Positions 25,301 to 36,900 of a stretch of DNA of 64,000 nucleotides are shown here, piece by piece. The stretch is from positions 6,639,001 through 6,703,000 of the forward strand of contig OY727095.1 of NCBI GenBank assembly GCA_963402885.1. The letters are read 5' to 3'. How positions within the stretch are numbered: the first letter of the stretch is position 1; every line of letters begins with the position of its first letter. Source of the stretch: Antedon bifida. Its lineage: Eukaryota; Echinodermata; Crinoidea; Comatulida; Antedonidae. Position numbers and translations under genes: made by a program. The notes below the pieces were generated by a model that ran no database searches, had not been told where the DNA came from, and saw only the letters and a list, made by a program, of their open reading frames with translations.

Positions 25301-26706
25301 TTGCTACTATAGGAGCCATATATAGCTCTCTTTCAATTCAATTCAATTTTATTTTCATAAGATACATCATTTTTTTTGTAGTAGTATGCACTTATGCTGG
25401 AGAAATTTAAAAAGAGGTTTTAAGGCTAGTTCCACCAGAAAAATAAAAGAATTCAAAAAGTATATATAACTGATAAATAGATAATTTAAAAAACCTATCC
25501 TTTTAACACAGAATAAAACAAAAACTATTTGTTTTAGGTAATTAGAGAGGGGATGGAAAGCAGAATGGGTAGGGGGATGTAGCTATAGTTATTTATATTA
25601 CCTACATATTTCATTTAGAACGATTGTAGTGGAGTATCAACTGAGGACCATCAAAGCAATAATTATAATCTTTTAGCACCTTGAGCACTTTTAGTAGATA
25701 TGTGCGCTATATAAATTAGTATTATTATTACGATGTATATCGCTGATTTTAATGATAATTACTTAATCTATTACAGGGAAGCCCTTTTGTGGTAAACGTT
25801 CGAAGTGCATGGAAAGAGCATTCTGGGAAATTTCACTGTTGTACTTTCTGCTCAAGTGAAGGTCGTAAGGATGTGACCTGTGCCTGTGGCGCAACCATGC
25901 CAGGTAAAAAAAAAGAAAAGTGGTTTGCCAATTGCTAGAATTTATTCTAATGTCATGCAGAGTGTATTTCTGTTATCTTGATCAAACTGCCCTACTTACC
26001 CAACAACAAAAAAAGCTTTGTGAATCATATACATGCACAACATTTTGACTGTGACAACACTCTTAATTGGACAACTAAAACTATTTCAATTCATATTAAT
26101 TATATATTTATATTCGTAATTATTGATTTTAAAGCTCTGTCTACACTATCAAGCTAGTTTGACCAAAACAGTGTCATGTGCACAAATATGGTAGTGATAT
26201 GCCCAAATATGATAGTGATATGCCCAAATATGATAGTGATATGACATCATCATGTCCATATATGGGCAAATCACATTTTTTTTGTCACATAAAGTTTGTA
26301 GACAGAGCTTTACATACCTTAGTCACGATAGTAGTAGTAGATATTGATTTCTATAAAAAATATAATATTTTAAGTTATTTTTTTCTTTACCTTTTTGTAA
26401 CAATTAAAATCAATATACTGATCAGTCAATGGTATATAGCTGTCCATTCAAGATCATAAATCAATACATTTCCATTTAGAATTTTTTGATTAACTTAATT
26501 TAAATATTTGTTTAATACATGGTATGTTGTATTTTTAATTTAAATAATTTTTTTTGACCTTTTCAGGTGGGTTCAAAGGTTGTGGGCATGGACATGAAGG
26601 TCATCCGGGTAAACCGCACTGGTCATGTTGCGGCAAATCAGATGAGAACTCCGAGTGTGCGCGAGTTTTTAATGAACCATCAAAAATGAAAACCATTGCT
26701 GTATAG
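22347..26706 (+). CDS. TRIM45: Tripartite motif-containing protein 45 (RING E3 ubiquitin ligase)
   Basis: Five exons: 22347-23592, 23922-24051, 25100-25217, 25777-25903, 26567-26706; 586 aa (human TRIM45 is about 580). The open frame extends upstream to 22311 but only through non-ATG codons, so the ATG at 22347 is chosen. Domains seen: RING with C40, C43, C55, H57, C60, C63, C100, C103 (a long 36-residue insert before the last pair); B-box 1 from C141; B-box 2 from C199; coiled coil about 245-365; filamin-type Ig about 395-535. The Cys-rich tail has FHCCTFCSSEGRKDVTCACG and GCGHGHEGHPGKPHWSCCGK, which is diagnostic for TRIM45. Known for the human protein: E3 ligase that dampens MAPK-driven Elk-1/AP-1 transcription. 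The function here is inferred from orthology. Confidence 0.95.
24841..25040 (+). mobile_element. SINE body (conserved-core type)
   Basis: TRIM45 intron 2. TCTCGGATATAAGGACTATA, AACCCTAGGTCCAGTGTACA, CTTTAAAAAATCTAGTACAT and GAGTAGAGGGTTACC match the element at 37866 block for block. That arrangement resembles a widely conserved SINE core seen in marine invertebrates (from memory, not tested). No tRNA head is visible in this copy. Confidence 0.6.
25672..25726 (+). mobile_element. 3' tail of a LINE or of a SINE using the same tail
   Basis: TTAGCACCTTGAGCACTTTT, then AGTAGATATGTGCGCTATAT, then AAATTAGTATTATTATTA. This is the same tail as the LINE remnant at 6500-6580, here on the plus strand in TRIM45 intron 3, with almost nothing upstream. 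Confidence 0.7.
26131..26310. mobile_element. MITE family A, full length with three central units
   Basis: TRIM45 intron 4. AAGCTCTGTCTACACTATCA at the left, three CCCAAATATGATAGTGATATG-type units, CATCATGTCCATATATGGGC, then TTTGTCACATAAAGTTTGTA and GACAGAGCTT. Confidence 0.9.
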
Positions 26707-26923
26707 AATATATCAAACTTGAAATGCTGTACATAAAGATTGAAATAATCTGTATTAAATGTATATGCTATGTGATGACATAGAACTGCATGCTGTCAAA
26801 GTTGAAGGGCTTTTCTTGTATTAATTCCCAATTTAAGGTAAGCAGTAAAATGTAGAAAATTTAGGTACAGTTAATTGTCAATACTAGAATTTAAAGTAGC
26901 TTTATCCAATTTCTTATGAAGTA

Positions 26924-26929
26924 AATAAA
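26924..26929 (+). terminator. Poly(A) signal AATAAA of TRIM45
   Basis: AATAAA 218 bp past the TRIM45 stop; a weaker ATTAAA occurs near 26754. Confidence 0.55.
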
Positions 26930-26938
26930 ACAATTAAT

Positions 26939-27495
26939 TTTAGATATATAACTTGCTGTATCTTTAATACAGCTAGACTCGTTTCTAGATGACTTGCAAT
27001 AGTCGGTTAGATTCTATTTAGTGACTGCTGCTGCTAAATCGGCTGCAATGGTGGTGGTGTTGAGTTTTAAAACATGTTTCAGTTATATACCTTGCTGCAT
27101 CTTTAATACAGCTAGACTCATTTCTAGATGACTTGCAATAGTCGGTTAGATTCTATTTAGTGACTGCTGCTGCTAAATCGGCTGCAATGGTGGTGTTGAG
27201 TTTTAAAACATATATTTCAGATATACAACTTGCTGCATCTTTAATACAGCTAGACTCGTTTCTAGATGACTTGCAATAGTCGGTTAGATTCTATTTAGTG
27301 ACTGCTGCTGCTGAATCGGCTGCAATGGTGGTGGTGTTGAGTTTTAAAACATATGTTTCAGTTATATACCTTGCTGCATCTTTAATACAGCTAGACTCAT
27401 TTCTAGATGACTTGCAATAGTCGGTTAGATTCTATTTAGTGACGACTGCTGCTGCTGAATCGGCTGCAATGGTGGTGTTGAGTTTTAAAACATAC
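26939..27495 (+). repeat. Four-copy tandem repeat of about 140 bp
   Basis: Units begin near 26939, 27079, 27218 and 27359, each with ACTTGCTGCATCTTTAATAC-like, TTTCTAGATGACTTGCAATA, a CTGCTGCTGCT-AATCGGCTGC block and TGGTGGTGTTGAGTTTTAAA. Units 1 and 3 share ACTTGCTG and CTCGTTTCTAG; units 2 and 4 share CCTTGCTG and CTCATTTCTAG. The array therefore looks like a duplicated pair. No open frame spans it. Confidence 0.9.
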
Positions 27496-28372
27496 GTTTA
27501 TAATATAAGGATAAACAAACAGTTTTAATTATTAAACCCAATTATTGCCTTACAAATAAAAAAACTATTTACTTTATAAGAATTGTATAATATACATAAT
27601 TCCTTGCACTTTGGACCAATTAACACACTCTTTCAAACCTTCTAATAATATTACATTTTGGAATAATTTGTAATTAAATTAAATATATTTTATTCAGTTA
27701 TGCATTTATGATGAGATAATGTCACTATTATCTAGACTTATTAACAAGTTATGTAGAAAACCATTTTTTGAAAACATCCCTGTAGTATAGTAGGCCTACA
27801 GGGATTAAAAAAAAAAAAATGGCCAAATTTCGACCTTTTTATTTTTTGACATAAATGGTTACTACAAATCTATAAGATGATTATAATGCAATATATGCGC
27901 ATATATAGCAATATTATTGCATAATAACAGTATTTTAAAACAATGGCCAAATTTCGACATTTTTATTTGTTGACATAAATGGTTACTATACGCCTATAAG
28001 ATGATTATAACGCAATATATGCACATATATAGCAATAATATTGCATAATAACAGTATTTTAAAAAGTGCATATTTTGAAAAATTCCCTGTACATTGATTT
28101 TTTCAAAAAATGGCCAATTTTCGACCTTTTTATTTTTCGATAAAACTAGTTACTATAGCATAATTGACATGCACAGAACCCAATATTCGACTCTGCGCAT
28201 ATTTATTTTGATATAGTAACCATTTATGTCAAAAAATAGATAAAACTGGTTACTATAGCATAATTGACATGCGCAGAACCTAATATTCGACTCTACGCAT
28301 GTTTATTATGCTATAGTAACTATTTATATAAAAAAATAAAAGGGTAAAAAAATGGCCATTTTTCGAAAATTT
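27496..28372. other. AT-rich DNA with diverged satellite-related repeats
   Basis: 27496-27780 shows nothing recognisable. From 27780 two copies of an AATGGCCAAATTTCGACCTT...ATGGTTACTA...GATGATTATAA...CAATATATGC block occur (27810-27950 and 27950-28080). The unit ATATATAGCAATAATATTGC recurs to the right of the satellite near 32171. Confidence 0.7.
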
Positions 28373-31300
28373 TCCTGTACTATAGTACAGGGATTTTTTC
28401 AAAAAATGGCAAAATTTCGACCTTTTTATTTTCCGATAAAACTAGTTACTATAGCATAATTGACATGCGCAGAACCCAATATTCGACTCTGCGCATGTTT
28501 ATTTTGATATAGTAACCATTTATGTCAAAAAATAGATAAAACTGGTTACTATAGCATAATTGACATGTGCAGAACCTAATATTCGACTCTGCGCATGTTT
28601 ATTATGCTATAGTAACTATTTATATAACAAAATAAAAGGGTCGAAAAATGGCCATTTTTCGAAAATTTCCCTGTACTATAGTACAGGGATTTTTTCAAAA
28701 AATGGCAAAATTTCGATTTTCCGATAAAACTAGTTACTATAGCATAATTGACATGCGCAGAACCCAATATTCGACTCTTTATTATGCTATAGTAACTATT
28801 TATATCAAAAAATAAAAGGGTCGAAAAATAGCCATTTTTTGAAAGTTACCCTGTACTATAGTACAGGGATTTTTTCAAAAAATGGCAAAATTTCGACCTT
28901 TTAATTTTCCGATAAAACTAGTTACTATAGCATAATTGACATGCGCAGAACCCAATATTCGACTCTGCGCATGTTTATTTTGATATAGTAACCATTCATG
29001 TCAAAAAATAGATAAAACTGGTTACTATAGCATAATTGACATGCGCAGAATCTAATATTCGAATCTGCGCATGTTTATTATGCTATAGTAACTATTTATA
29101 TCAAAAAATAAAAGGGTCGAAAAATGGCCATTTTTTTAAAGTTTCCCTGTACTATAGTACAGGGATTTTTTCAAAAAATGGCAAAATTTCGACCTTTTAA
29201 TTTTCTGATAAAACTAGTTACTATAGCATAATTGACATGCGCAGAACCCAATATTCGACTCTGCGCATGTTTATTTTGATATAGTAACCATTTATGTCAA
29301 AAAATAGATAAAACTGGTTACTATAGCATAATTGACATGCGCAGAACCTAATATTCGACTCTGCGCATGTTTATTATGCTATAGTAACTATTTATATAAA
29401 AAAATAAAAGGGTCGAAAAATGGCCATTTTTTGAAAGTTTCCCTGTACTATAGTACAGGGATTTTTTCAAAAAATGGCAAAATTTCGACCTTTTAATTTT
29501 CCGATAAAACTAGTTACTATAGCATAATTGACATGCGCAGAACCCAATATTCGACTCTGCGCATGTTTATTTTGATATAGTAACCATTCATGTCAAAAAA
29601 TAGATAAAACTGGTTACTATAGCATAATTGACATGCGCAGAACCTAATATTCGAATCTGCGCATGTTTATTATGCTATAGTAACTATTTATATCAAAAAA
29701 TAAAAGGGTCGAAAAATGGCCATTTTTTGAAAGTTTCCCTGTACTATAGTACAGGGATTTTTTCAAAAAATGGCAAAATTTCGACCTTTTTATTTTCCGA
29801 TAAAACTAGTTACTATAGCATAATTGACATGCGCAGAACCCAATATTCGACTCTGCGCATGTTTATTTTGATATAGTAACCATTTATGTCAAAAAATAGA
29901 TAAAACTGGTTACTATAGCATAATTGACATGCGCAGAACCTAATATTCGACTCTGCGCATGTTTATTATGCTATAGTAACTATTTATATCAAAAAATAAA
30001 AGGGTCGAAAAATGGCAATTTTTCGAAAATTTCCCTGTACTATAGTACAGGGATTTTTTCAAAAAATGGCAAAATTTCGACCTTTTTATTTTCCGATAAA
30101 ACTAGTTACTATAGCATAATTGACATGCGCAGAACCCAATATTCGACTCTGCGCATGTTTATTTTGATATAGTAACCATTTATGTCAAAAAATAGATAAA
30201 ACTGGTTACTATAGCATAATTGACATGTGCAGAACCTAATATTCGACTCTGCGCATGTTTATTATGCTATAGTAACTATTTATATAACAAAATAAAAGGG
30301 TCGAAAAATGGCCATTTTTCGAAAATTTCCCTGTACTATAGTACAGGGATTTTTTCAAAAAATGGCAAAATTTCGATTTTCCGATAAAACTAGTTACTAT
30401 AGCATAATTGACATGCGCAGAACCCAATATTCGACTCTGCGCATGTTTATTTTGATATAGTAACCATTCATGTAAAAAAATAGATAAAACTGGTTACTAT
30501 AGCATAATTGACATGCGCAGAACCTAATATTCGAATCTGCGCATGTTTATTATGCTATAGTAACTATTTATATCAAAAAATAAAAGGGTCGAAAAATAGC
30601 CATTTTTTGAAAGTTACCCTGTACTATAGTACAGGGATTTTTTCAAAAAATGGCAAAATTTCGACCTTTTAATTTTCCGATAAAACTAGTTACTATAGCA
30701 TAATTGACATGCGCAGAACCCAATATTCGACTCTGCGCATGTTTATTTTGATATAGTAACCATTCATGTAAAAAAATAGATAAAACTGGTTACTATAGCA
30801 TAATTGACATGCGCAGAACCTAATATTCGAATCTGCGCATGTTTATTATGCTATAGTAACTATTTATATCAAAAAATAAAAGGGTCGAAAAATAGCCATT
30901 TTTTTAAAGTTACCCTGTACTATAGTACAGGGATTTTTTCAAAAAATGGCAAAATTTCGACCTTTTAATTTTCCGATAAAACTAGTTACTATAGCATAAT
31001 TGACATGCGCAGAACCCAATATTCGACTCTGCGCATGTTTATTTTGATATAGTAACCATTCATGTCAAAAAATAGATAAAACTGGTTACTATAGCATAAT
31101 TGACATGCGCAGAATCTAATATTCGAATCTGCGCATGTTTATTATGCTATAGTAACTATTTATATCAAAAAATAAAAGGGTCGAAAAATGGCCATTTTTT
31201 GAAAGTTTCCCTGTACTATAGTACAGGGATTTTTTCAAAAAATGGCAAAATTTCGACCTTTTAATTTTCCGATAAAACTAGTTACTATAGCATAATTGAC

Positions 31301-32102
31301 ATGCGCAGAACCCAATATTCGACTCTGCGCATGTTTATTTTGATATAGTAACCATTCATGTCAAAAAATAGATAAAACTGGTTACTATAGCATAATTGAC
31401 ATGCGCAGAACCTAATATTCGAATCTGCGCATGTTTATTATGCTATAGTAACTATTTATATAAAAAAATAAAAGGGTCGAAAAATGGCCATTTTTTGAAA
31501 GTTTCCCTGTACTATAGTACAGGGATTTTTTCAAAAAATGGCAAAATTTCGACCTTTTAATTTTCCGATAAAACTAGTTACTATAGCATAATTGACATGC
31601 GCAGAACCCAATATTCGACTCTGCGCATGTTTATTTTGATATAGTAACCATTTATGTCAAAAATAGATAAAACTGGTTACTATAGCATAATTGACATGCG
31701 CAGAACCTAATATTCGACTCTGCGCATGTTTATTATGCTATAGTAACTATTTATATAAAAAAATAAAAGGGTCGAAAAATGGCCATTTTTCGAAAATTTT
31801 CCTGTACTATAGTACAGGGATTTTTTCAAAAAATGGCAAAATTTTGACCTTTTTATTTTTCGATAAAACTAGTTACTATAGCAGAATTGACATGCGCAGA
31901 ACCCAATATTCGATTCTGCGCATGTTTATTTTGATATAGTAACCATTTATGTCAAAAAATAGATAAAACTGGTTACTATAGCATAATTGACATGCGCAGA
32001 ACCTAATATTCGACTCTGCGCATGTTTATTATGCTATAGTAACTATTTATATAACAAAATAAAAGGGTCGAAAAAAGGCCATTTTTCGAAAATTTCCCTG
32101 TA
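28373..32102 (+). repeat. Satellite array of 296-bp palindrome-rich units
   Basis: The perfect palindrome CCCTGTACTATAGTACAGGG or a close form marks each unit at about 28373, 28669, 28849, 29144, 29441, 29737, 30033, 30329, 30617, 30913, 31209, 31504 and 31800, with a truncated one at 32097. Spacing is 295-297 bp except 180 (a deleted unit) and 288. Each unit holds two related half-units, each with GTTACTATAGCATAA and an inverse right arm (exact TTATGCTATAGTAAC in the second half), around ATGCGCAGA and TCTGCGCAT. Short open frames in it are by-products of the repeat. Confidence 0.95.
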
Positions 32103-33580
32103 CTAGTTTTTATTTGTTGACATAAATGGTTACTATACGTCTATAAGATGATTATAACGCAATATATGCACATATATAGCAATAATATTGTATATAACAG
32201 TATTTTAAAAAGTGCGTATTTTGGCCATATTTTGAAAAATTCTCGGTGCAGGGATTTACAGAGAAATTTTCGAAAAATGGCCACATTTCGACCCTTTTAT
32301 TTTTGACATAACTATTTACAATGATGATAACACAATATATGCGCATATAATATTATCGCATATTTATTGAATTAAAAAAAAGTGGATATTTTGGCTATTT
32401 TTCAAAAAAAATACCTGTACAGTATTTTAAAAGTAGAAATTTTGGCCATTTGTCGAAAAAATGCAAAATTTCTCCATTTCTGTGTTAACAAATCGATATT
32501 TGTCCGTTTTTCGACAAAAATGCCAATATATATCATATTGCGAGATGCACAGTATCACATTAATGTGTTTTGGGTATGTTGCCTCAATAGATATTAAAAA
32601 AAAGATTTTTTTCAAAACATTCCCAAATTCGACCTTTTTATTTTTCAAAATAACTTGTTCGTATGATGATGATACTGCATTGGAGATATATAGCAGTATT
32701 ATTTGCATAACATTTTGGCCATTTTCTAAAGAATAAAATTTGCAAATTTGAGATTTGTTTAAATTTTCCTACTCTTTATTTAAAATGTATTCCTAAAAGC
32801 CTGAATTAAAATTAATATGTCAAAGTTTAAATTTACAAAGTTGATCGCTTTAAAAAGACATGTATTTTTTTCAAATTGTAATATATTCTATAGAATAATA
32901 AATTGCTTTGATATTAAAAAAAAACAATATACAAGTTACAAGTTCAACACTGTATAAAAAATACCTATTTGTTTATAAATAAGATCTAATATTTATATAA
33001 AAATACATTATTTTAATATATACATGAAAGTAAAATAAAAATAGTTTTATTGTCGAATATAATGCCAATTTGGACGGATTCTAAAATACCCTAAAAGTTG
33101 GACTAAAATGTATTATTATTATTAATTATAAAACTTGTTCAAAATTAAATACGAATTTGTTGTTTCTATGCTGATAGCTGCAAAATATAATTTGCGTTGT
33201 TGTTGTCCCTACTATACTGATTACAGTGTGTTTAGCTAAACAACACTAAATGTTTTATATGAAAGATAAAAAATAACAAAATGTACATATGATTCCAGGC
33301 CATTACATCAAAAATCGTAAAGAAATAAAAACACAACGATAACTAGAATATAAACAAGTAGAAAAAGCACTGAACCAATTAAAATGTATAAATAAAAAAA
33401 TACAATACGTACAATGAAATGTTGGAATTTTCTCACACCTAGCATTTGATATAGTGTAGCCCACATAAAGATCTTTTACAAACTTTTAGTAAAGTAATAA
33501 TTTTGGTATAACGATGTGCAAACTAGACATCAATAAGAACGTAGAAACATGCTCTCTACTCGCATGCAGTTCCAGAGGAT
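32103..33580. other. Right flank of the satellite and AT-rich spacer
   Basis: 32105-32212 repeats the left-flank block (TTTTTATTTGTTGACATAAA, TGGTTACTATACG, GATGATTATAACGCAATATA). Further decayed TTTTGGCCATTTTTCGAAAA-type blocks run to about 32730. After that the sequence is AT-rich, with nothing recognisable up to the minisatellite. Confidence 0.65.
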
Positions 33581-33582
33581 GG

Positions 33583-33828
33583 ACAACTATTTGACCAGAA
33601 AAGAATGGGCAACTATTTGACCAGAAAGGAACGGGTAACAATGTGACTAGTAACAAATGGGCAACTATTTGTCCAGAAAGGAAGGGCAACTATTTGACCA
33701 GAAAGGAACCGGTAACAATTTGACTAGTAAGAAATGGGCAACTATTTGACCAGAAAGGAACGGGCAACTATTTGACCAGAAAGGAACGGGTAACTATTTT
33801 AACTGAAAGGAATGGAAAACTATTTGTC
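33583..33828 (+). repeat. Minisatellite, about 27-28-bp unit
   Basis: Roughly nine copies of GGGCAACTATTTGACCAGAA-AGGAAC, with variants such as GTAACAATTTGACTAGTAAG. It lies 100 bp downstream of the mucin stop codon, so it is probably inside that gene's 3' UTR. Confidence 0.85.
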
Positions 33829-33928
33829 ACTGCCTGTAGTACTGTTATTTTCAATACTGTACTTATAAACATTGCCTGTGAACATTAAATACACGATGAA
33901 GTGAAAATAAAGCGAAAGACACTAACTA

Positions 33929-36900
33929 TTAGTTAAGGTAATTATAATGTTCGTCGGAATCCGAGTCGTCGTATCTGTGGTTAGTTCTGAAACCTCGATT
34001 TGCAAATCCAACAAATGCACTTTGACGAGGGTTGTGTAAGTAGCTAAATGGTACATGCTGATCTTGTAAGGTCTGTTGAGAGAAAGATAAACTAGGGTTG
34101 TGTAAGTAGCTAAATGGTACATGCTGATCTTGTAAGGTCTGTTGAGAGAAAGATAAACTAGGGTTGTGTAAGTAGCTAAATGGTACATGCTGATCTTGTA
34201 AGGTCTGTTGAGAGAAAGATAAACGAAGGTTGTGTAAGTAGTTAAATGGTACATGCTTATCTTGTAAGGTCTGTTGAGAGAAAGATAAACAAAAGGAAAC
34301 GATAACAGAAAGTTACTTTGGTAATTCTGGATGAAATTCAAGACAATTCTTTTAAATACCACACATTGGATTTTTTTGTTATCACTGTAAACATTTACAG
34401 TCAATAATTCACATTCAAAATACAATAGAACCCCGATTATTATTAGTAGTATTTTGTAGTTAGTTAGTAGTTTTGTAGTAGTTAATTTGTTCTGGTAAAA
34501 TAAGGCTTAAAGCTTTCTTGAGCTTATTTGGTCTTTTCAAGGTTTTGTATCTTTTACTTATCACTTTGAATTAATCTGCAATAACTTATCAAGTGTGATG
34601 CATTGTGAAATAAAAACGAATGAATGAATGAATTAAGGGAACATCTTCAGTTCTCCAGTACTACAATAACAAATCGATTACAGATATCCTGGTTTAATGT
34701 AATACATTACCTCATAATCACTATATTGAAACATACCTGTTGTTCAGCACTCTCCATACCAGTTGCTACGTACGGTCTGATGAAGTCGCTCGTGTTGCTG
34801 GACAACGCGTCGTCTTGCAAATCAAATACATGATTCTACATTACATTAAAGGAATATTTTAACGATTATAATAATTCTTTCAGAATACTGATATATATTC
34901 ACAATTTATCATAAATATTACCATATTCCGGACTGGAAACCTTCCCAAAAACATATTTTCCAGAAAAGTTTATTATTGAAAGAGTTGACTGTAATACTTA
35001 TATATTTAATAGTTAATACTTTAACTGTTAATGGTCGTATAATGAACGATATTGTGGGACCAATTTAGTTATCTATGATTCCTCGTCGATTGATTCTAGG
35101 CTTCCTAGCCTCCAATAATAATTCTAGTATTCCACACAGACAAATGCAATCTAACAACAGGATGCTGAGCCCCGGAGATCAAAGGGTTGCTGCGACACGA
35201 TCAGTCCCACGCCCATGTACATAGTACAGTACTGTTGGTATTTGTCACAGCCAGACAACATATCAACGGACTTATCTTGAGAAGGCGAGCTCAGTGTCTT
35301 GTTGTTAGATTGCCTTGCACAGACGCATGAGACTTACTCGACGATGAGACATAGCGTCGATAGCACGTGCAACATGTGCCATTTGGCTGGAGTCACTTGC
35401 TCTTGGATACGTAGAACTAGATGAATCAGACATGCTTTGGTTTCTTGCTGGATTCCAGACAGCTGGGTATTGGAAATTTGGCCATGATTTCCTAGCAGGT
35501 GGAGTATCACGCCTTTGTCGTTTAATGATGAAGAATAAACAGCAGAAACAAGCTAATAATACAATTATGAACACAACCCCCAACACAACCAACAAGATCC
35601 ACAAAAGAGAATCACTGCTATTTGCTGGAAAAAGAAAAGAAATCCAAATTATTTACCAAAATATATTTAAAGATTTCCATTATGGAAAAGTTTTTTTATA
35701 CGGCCACTGTCGTCATCCCGTTATGTTCTCTCATTACTCTGCTCAATATGAAAACGCACATTGCAACATTCAGGTCTAAATTTATTAATACATTTTATAG
35801 TGACACAGACTTAAAAATTCAATTATTATTATTACAATATAAATTACTGTAGTTTACCTTTAAGATCACAGTTATCACCACTGTAACCATCCACACAACT
35901 GTATTTGAAAAACAAGTTCGAGAAAAGGAAAAAATAGTAAAATCTTCTCTTAAGATTGTTTTAAACATATTACATTTGAATAGTAATAATTAAAATGCAA
36001 CAGAAATGAGAATAGGTGAAAGGTCAACCAGGTCAATCTCACTAGCAAATAGAAAATGTGCAACTAATGACGTGCAAATAATGATGTGCAACTAACAATG
36101 TGCAACTAATGGCGAATAACTAACCTGCATGATCGATCAAATAAATTGTTAATTTGACATGTTCCTCCATTCTTACAGTAGTCATCTTCACAGACAATCG
36201 GGAACTCTAGAATGAATAACAAACATTATTCACTAGCTATAGGTTATCCTTTATTATAACATACCTGCCTGTATTCTCGTCATTAAATTGGTTAATTACG
36301 CCTGCGTTGTTCATTATTTTGCACTAGTGAACGATGCACAAACGCCGAGTAAAATAAAGCCGTCAAATCTTTCAACTCTTGAAATATTCTCACCATCCAA
36401 CTCATAAACATTCATTATGTTGTATATTATGTATAATATTTATATTTCATTATTCAGACACATATCTATGATATTCAGTGTAGCTGTTTTGACTTGTATT
36501 ATAACATTTTCAGGAGAATAGTCTCGAGAGAAAAATATTATGCACCAATAGAAAAAAAAATTGATAACGTTGAACGTTGACAAACCTTGGATAGTAACCT
36601 GGCTTGGATCAATACGCACACTTCTAACGTTATCAATGCTATGCAACCGATCCTCAACGTCTGTTTCATTAAGTAGTAACTCTACAAGACTGTTCGCTGT
36701 CTCTGTTGAATTGGCATAAAACTGAATCTCATACACCGATATTATACTGCCCTCACTAAATCCTATGATACTGCACGTGTAGAAAGTAGCGGTTGTTTGT
36801 AAAGATTCTGCATAAATATCATCGACCTATTAGGATGTCAATTGTAAAAAAATCATGAATGAAATTGCTGAAAACACTTTTTAGAATAATGCACGACTTT

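Noticed and set aside
28576-31939. Repeated 63-82 aa open frames (starting MTCAEPNIR or MGSAHVNYA)
   Set aside because: They arise from the 296-bp satellite unit on both strands, vary with unit decay and match no family.
33922-34425. Minus-strand frame with [11 protein letters not shown] repeats
   Set aside because: Also open because 66 is a multiple of 3, but the other frame connects in phase to the upstream mucin exons and ends in a plausible acidic tail.
34731-34820. Mucin exon starting at the nearer acceptor (after GCAAG, at 34816)
   Set aside because: It would put the exon in a frame that hits TAG within 16 codons. The acceptor before 34835 keeps phase and leads into the final exon.
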